A stretch of DNA of 64,000 nucleotides from Escherichia boydii (GTDB lineage: Bacteria > Pseudomonadota > Gammaproteobacteria > Enterobacterales > Enterobacteriaceae), in the NCBI GenBank assembly GCA_041890495.1, contig CP169086.1, forward strand, positions 4,464,001 to 4,528,000, written 5' to 3'. The first letter of the stretch is position 1; each line of letters opens with the position of its first letter. Positions 61,925 through 64,000 of the stretch are shown piece by piece. The notes under the pieces are model-generated. The model ran no database searches and was not told where the DNA came from. It worked only from the letters and a program-made list of their open reading frames with translations. The position numbers and the translations under genes were made by a program.

Positions 61925-63181
61925 TTAATGCGCGATCGGCTGCGCACCGTGCGGTTCACGAACGTGTTTATATTTGAACATCGCCATGAACGCGAAGGCC
62001 AGAACCACGGAGTAACCAGCGAAAATCAACCATACGGTCTGCCAGTCGGTAATGCCGTTTTGGGTGTACATCTCAACAACTCTACCGCTCACGATGCCGC
62101 CGAGGATACAGCCGAAGCCGTTAGTCATCATCAGGAACATCCCTTGTGCACTGGCGCGAATTGCCGGGCTAACTTCTTTTTCGACAAACACCGAACCAGA
62201 GATGTTGAAGAAGTCGAATGCGCAACCGTAAACGATCATCGACAGTACCAGCAGTACAGTACCGAACGGAGTCGGGTCGCCGTAAGCAAACAGCGCAAAA
62301 CGCAGGATCCACGCCACAATACTGATCATCATTACGTTCTTAATACCGTAGCGGCTTAAGAAGAACGGGATGGTCAGAATGAACAGGGTTTCAGAGATCT
62401 GCGAAATCGACATGATGATTGACGCATGCTGCACAATAAAGCTGCTGGCAAACATCGGATCTTTGTCGAAGCTGTGCAGGAAGGTATTACCGAACATGTT
62501 GGTAATCTGCAGTTCCGCGCCCAGCAGCATTGAGAAGATAAAGAAGATTGCCATACGCTTGTTTTTAAACAGCGCGAATGCATCGAGGCCCAGCAGGGTT
62601 GTCCAGCTCTGATTCGCTTGCTGTTTAGCAACCGGAATATGCGGCAGAGTCAGGGTAAACAGAACCAGAATGGCGGAAAGTGCTGCGCCAATATACAGCT
62701 GCATGTGGCTTAATTCGAAGCCAGACAGGCTCACCACCCACATTGCCATGATAAAGCCGATGGTGCCCCAGATACGGATTGGCGGGAAGTCAGTAACGAT
62801 ATCCATCCCGGCATTTTGCAGGCGATAGTAAGAGATGGTGTTGATTAACCCAAGCGTTGGCATATAAGCAAACGAGTTAATCAATATCACAAGGAACATC
62901 GCCTCCGGTGTCGTGACCTGTGCCGCCATGAACAGCGTGATAGCGCCAATGGTGTGGCAAATGGCATATACCCATTTCGCACTTAACCATTTGTCGGCCA
63001 CAATCCCCAGCAGCGCAGGCATAAAGACCGCTGCGATACCCAGTGAGCTATAAACTGCGCCAATAGAAGCACCGTCAAACTTCAGGGTAACAAACATATA
63101 GGAGCCGAGGGTCGTCAGCCAACTTCCCCACAGACAGAACTGCAGAAAAGAGAGGATTTTCAGCTGCAGCTTAAGATTCAT
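61925..63181 (-). CDS. nupG: Nucleoside:proton symporter NupG
   Basis: 418-residue inner-membrane carrier of the nucleoside:H+ symporter family with 12 hydrophobic segments. Start MNLKLQLKILSFLQFCLWGSW at 63181 gives the E. coli length; the frame is open 16 codons upstream. The whole protein reads as E. coli NupG from memory, to the end HVREPHGAQPIAH. In E. coli it is under CytR, DeoR and CRP control; the upstream region 63182-63382 contains TGTGATGTGGATAACA (63331-63346 as read), a CRP-like half-matching site. Neighbour of mltC as in E. coli. Confidence 0.96.
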   Translation of the reverse strand: MNLKLQLKILSFLQFCLWGSWLTTLGSYMFVTLKFDGASIGAVYSSLGIAAVFMPALLGIVADKWLSAKWVYAICHTIGAITLFMAAQVTTPEAMFLVILINSFAYMPTLGLINTISYYRLQNAGMDIVTDFPPIRIWGTIGFIMAMWVVSLSGFELSHMQLYIGAALSAILVLFTLTLPHIPVAKQQANQSWTTLLGLDAFALFKNKRMAIFFIFSMLLGAELQITNMFGNTFLHSFDKDPMFASSFIVQHASIIMSISQISETLFILTIPFFLSRYGIKNVMMISIVAWILRFALFAYGDPTPFGTVLLVLSMIVYGCAFDFFNISGSVFVEKEVSPAIRASAQGMFLMMTNGFGCILGGIVSGRVVEMYTQNGITDWQTVWLIFAGYSVVLAFAFMAMFKYKHVREPHGAQPIAH

Positions 63182-63382
63182 GTTAATTTCCTCACATCGT
63201 GATGCGGATGAGTGTTTGAAAAAGCACATTTGACCGTGCGAGATGATGGGATTCTATCAACTTCGCGGACTGGTTTTTTGTTACCTGTGGCAAATAATTG
63301 CAAACATTCCCAATTTGCAAAACGAAATTGTGATGTGGATAACATTTTTGCCCCTGAGCATCGTCAGGGGCGGTTAATGGAA

Positions 63383-64000
63383 TTATCGGCGGCGGTAGGA
63401 TTTTTGCGCGGTATTCACTTTATAAAGATAACGGCGAGATTCCGCAGAGGGATGGCGGGTCGTCAGCGTCTGATAAACATCGCCCGGCGTCATGGTGTTA
63501 ATAATATTGGCAGCCTGAATCTTATCATTCGAAAAGACTCGCAGCACGCTGCCTGCGCCGCCGTTATAGGCGGTGATGACGGCATAACGCCGCGATGTTG
63601 GGTTATCAATTCCGCCGAGATAAACATTGTTCAGCATCGCCAGATACGCGGTGCCGGTATCAATATTGCTGGCAGGATCAAACAAGAAACTGCGGCTCGG
63701 CGTGCCGGATTTCCCCTGCGAGCGGAACACATCTTTCCCGGCAGTATGTTGTACCACCTGCATTAATCCCAGCGCATCGGAACGGCTGACCGCATACGGG
63801 TTAAAGGAAGATTCGGTCTGCATAATTGCCAGAATCAGCGACTCATCAACGCCATATTTCCGTGACGCCTGGCGGACCATGCCGAGATATTTGTGCGCAC
63901 GTTTATCAAGGTGGTTCGGCACCATGTTAATGGTGACGCTGTAGATGATACGCAGCCCGTTGCTGCGGCTCTTCAGACGGTTTTTCAGCAGATAATCCGC
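63383..64000 (-). CDS. mltC: Membrane-bound lytic murein transglycosylase C, C-terminal part (cut by window edge)
   Basis: The last about 205 residues of MltC, a peptidoglycan lytic transglycosylase of the outer membrane; the N-terminus lies beyond the window, and the frame is open to base 64000. The Slt-like catalytic domain has Glu in [16 protein letters not shown], then [10 protein letters not shown] and [16 protein letters not shown]. Sequence to the end QKSYRRR reads as E. coli MltC. A hairpin GCCCCTGA / TCAGGGGC lies downstream near 63350-63372. Confidence 0.94.

Overview
The window reads as chromosomal DNA of an Enterobacteriaceae member. Gene order follows the Escherichia coli block mltC-nupG-speC-yqgA-tRNA-Phe ... 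gss-yghU ... yghZ-yqhA ... exbDB-metC-yghB-yqhC-yqhD-dkgA-ygiQ-ftsP-plsC-parC-ygiW-qseBC-mdaB-ygiN. Most genes have the G+C-rich third positions and moderately diverged proteins of an Enterobacter/Klebsiella-type host. Several stretches instead read as essentially E. coli: mdaB-ygiN (about 5.4-6.4 kb), parC to exbD (about 9.05-23.3 kb), the middle of gss (about 39.04-39.83 kb), and nupG-mltC (61.9 kb to the end). The window is therefore a mosaic, either by real introgression from E. coli or by a chimeric assembly or mixed culture. The parC allele in the largest tract codes Ile at position 80 (Ser in the wild type as I know it), a classic fluoroquinolone-resistance change.

Layout. 0-5.3 kb: TonB-dependent siderophore receptor (partial), Fur box, ABC ferric-siderophore importer and an RpiR-type regulator. 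5.4-9.0 kb: ygiN, mdaB, qseCB, ygiW. 9.1-23.3 kb: parC, plsC, ftsP, ygiQ, a lipoprotein, dkgA, yqhD, yqhC (frameshifted), yghB (frameshifted near its end), metC, exbB, exbD. 23.3-24.8 kb: three unrecognised genes. 24.9-32.5 kb: yqhA, yghZ, a chemotaxis receptor with a sigma-28 promoter, small exported proteins, an overlapping MscS-like/YdiK-like/glycine-zipper operon, yghU. 32.8-38.2 kb: five-gene peptide-type ABC importer. 38.3-40.1 kb: gss. 40.2-46.3 kb: pgaABCD for poly-N-acetylglucosamine. 47-48.6 kb: LuxR-type regulator, an orphan Hcp and tRNA-Phe. 48.7-51.8 kb: yqgA, speC. 51.9-61.8 kb: citrate fermentation locus (citB, frameshifted citA, a 2-hydroxycarboxylate transporter, a FAH-family enzyme, citCDEFXG). 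61.9-64 kb: nupG and the 3' part of mltC.

How genes work together. The receptor and ABC importer at the left end, plus exbBD (energy for TonB receptors), form iron uptake, each set preceded by a Fur-like box. The citrate cluster codes import, cleavage to acetate and oxaloacetate, and probably decarboxylation of oxaloacetate by the FAH-family protein, since no oadGAB pump is present here. Redox and carbonyl defence genes (mdaB, ygiN, dkgA, yqhD, yghZ, yghU, gss) recur along the window. No insertion sequence, integrase, CRISPR array, rRNA or replication origin was seen. Four single-base indels (two in yqhC, one in yghB, one in citA) are either real decay or consensus errors; three fall within 0.8 kb. 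Statements of identity to E. coli or about base composition are from recall and by eye, not from computed alignments.
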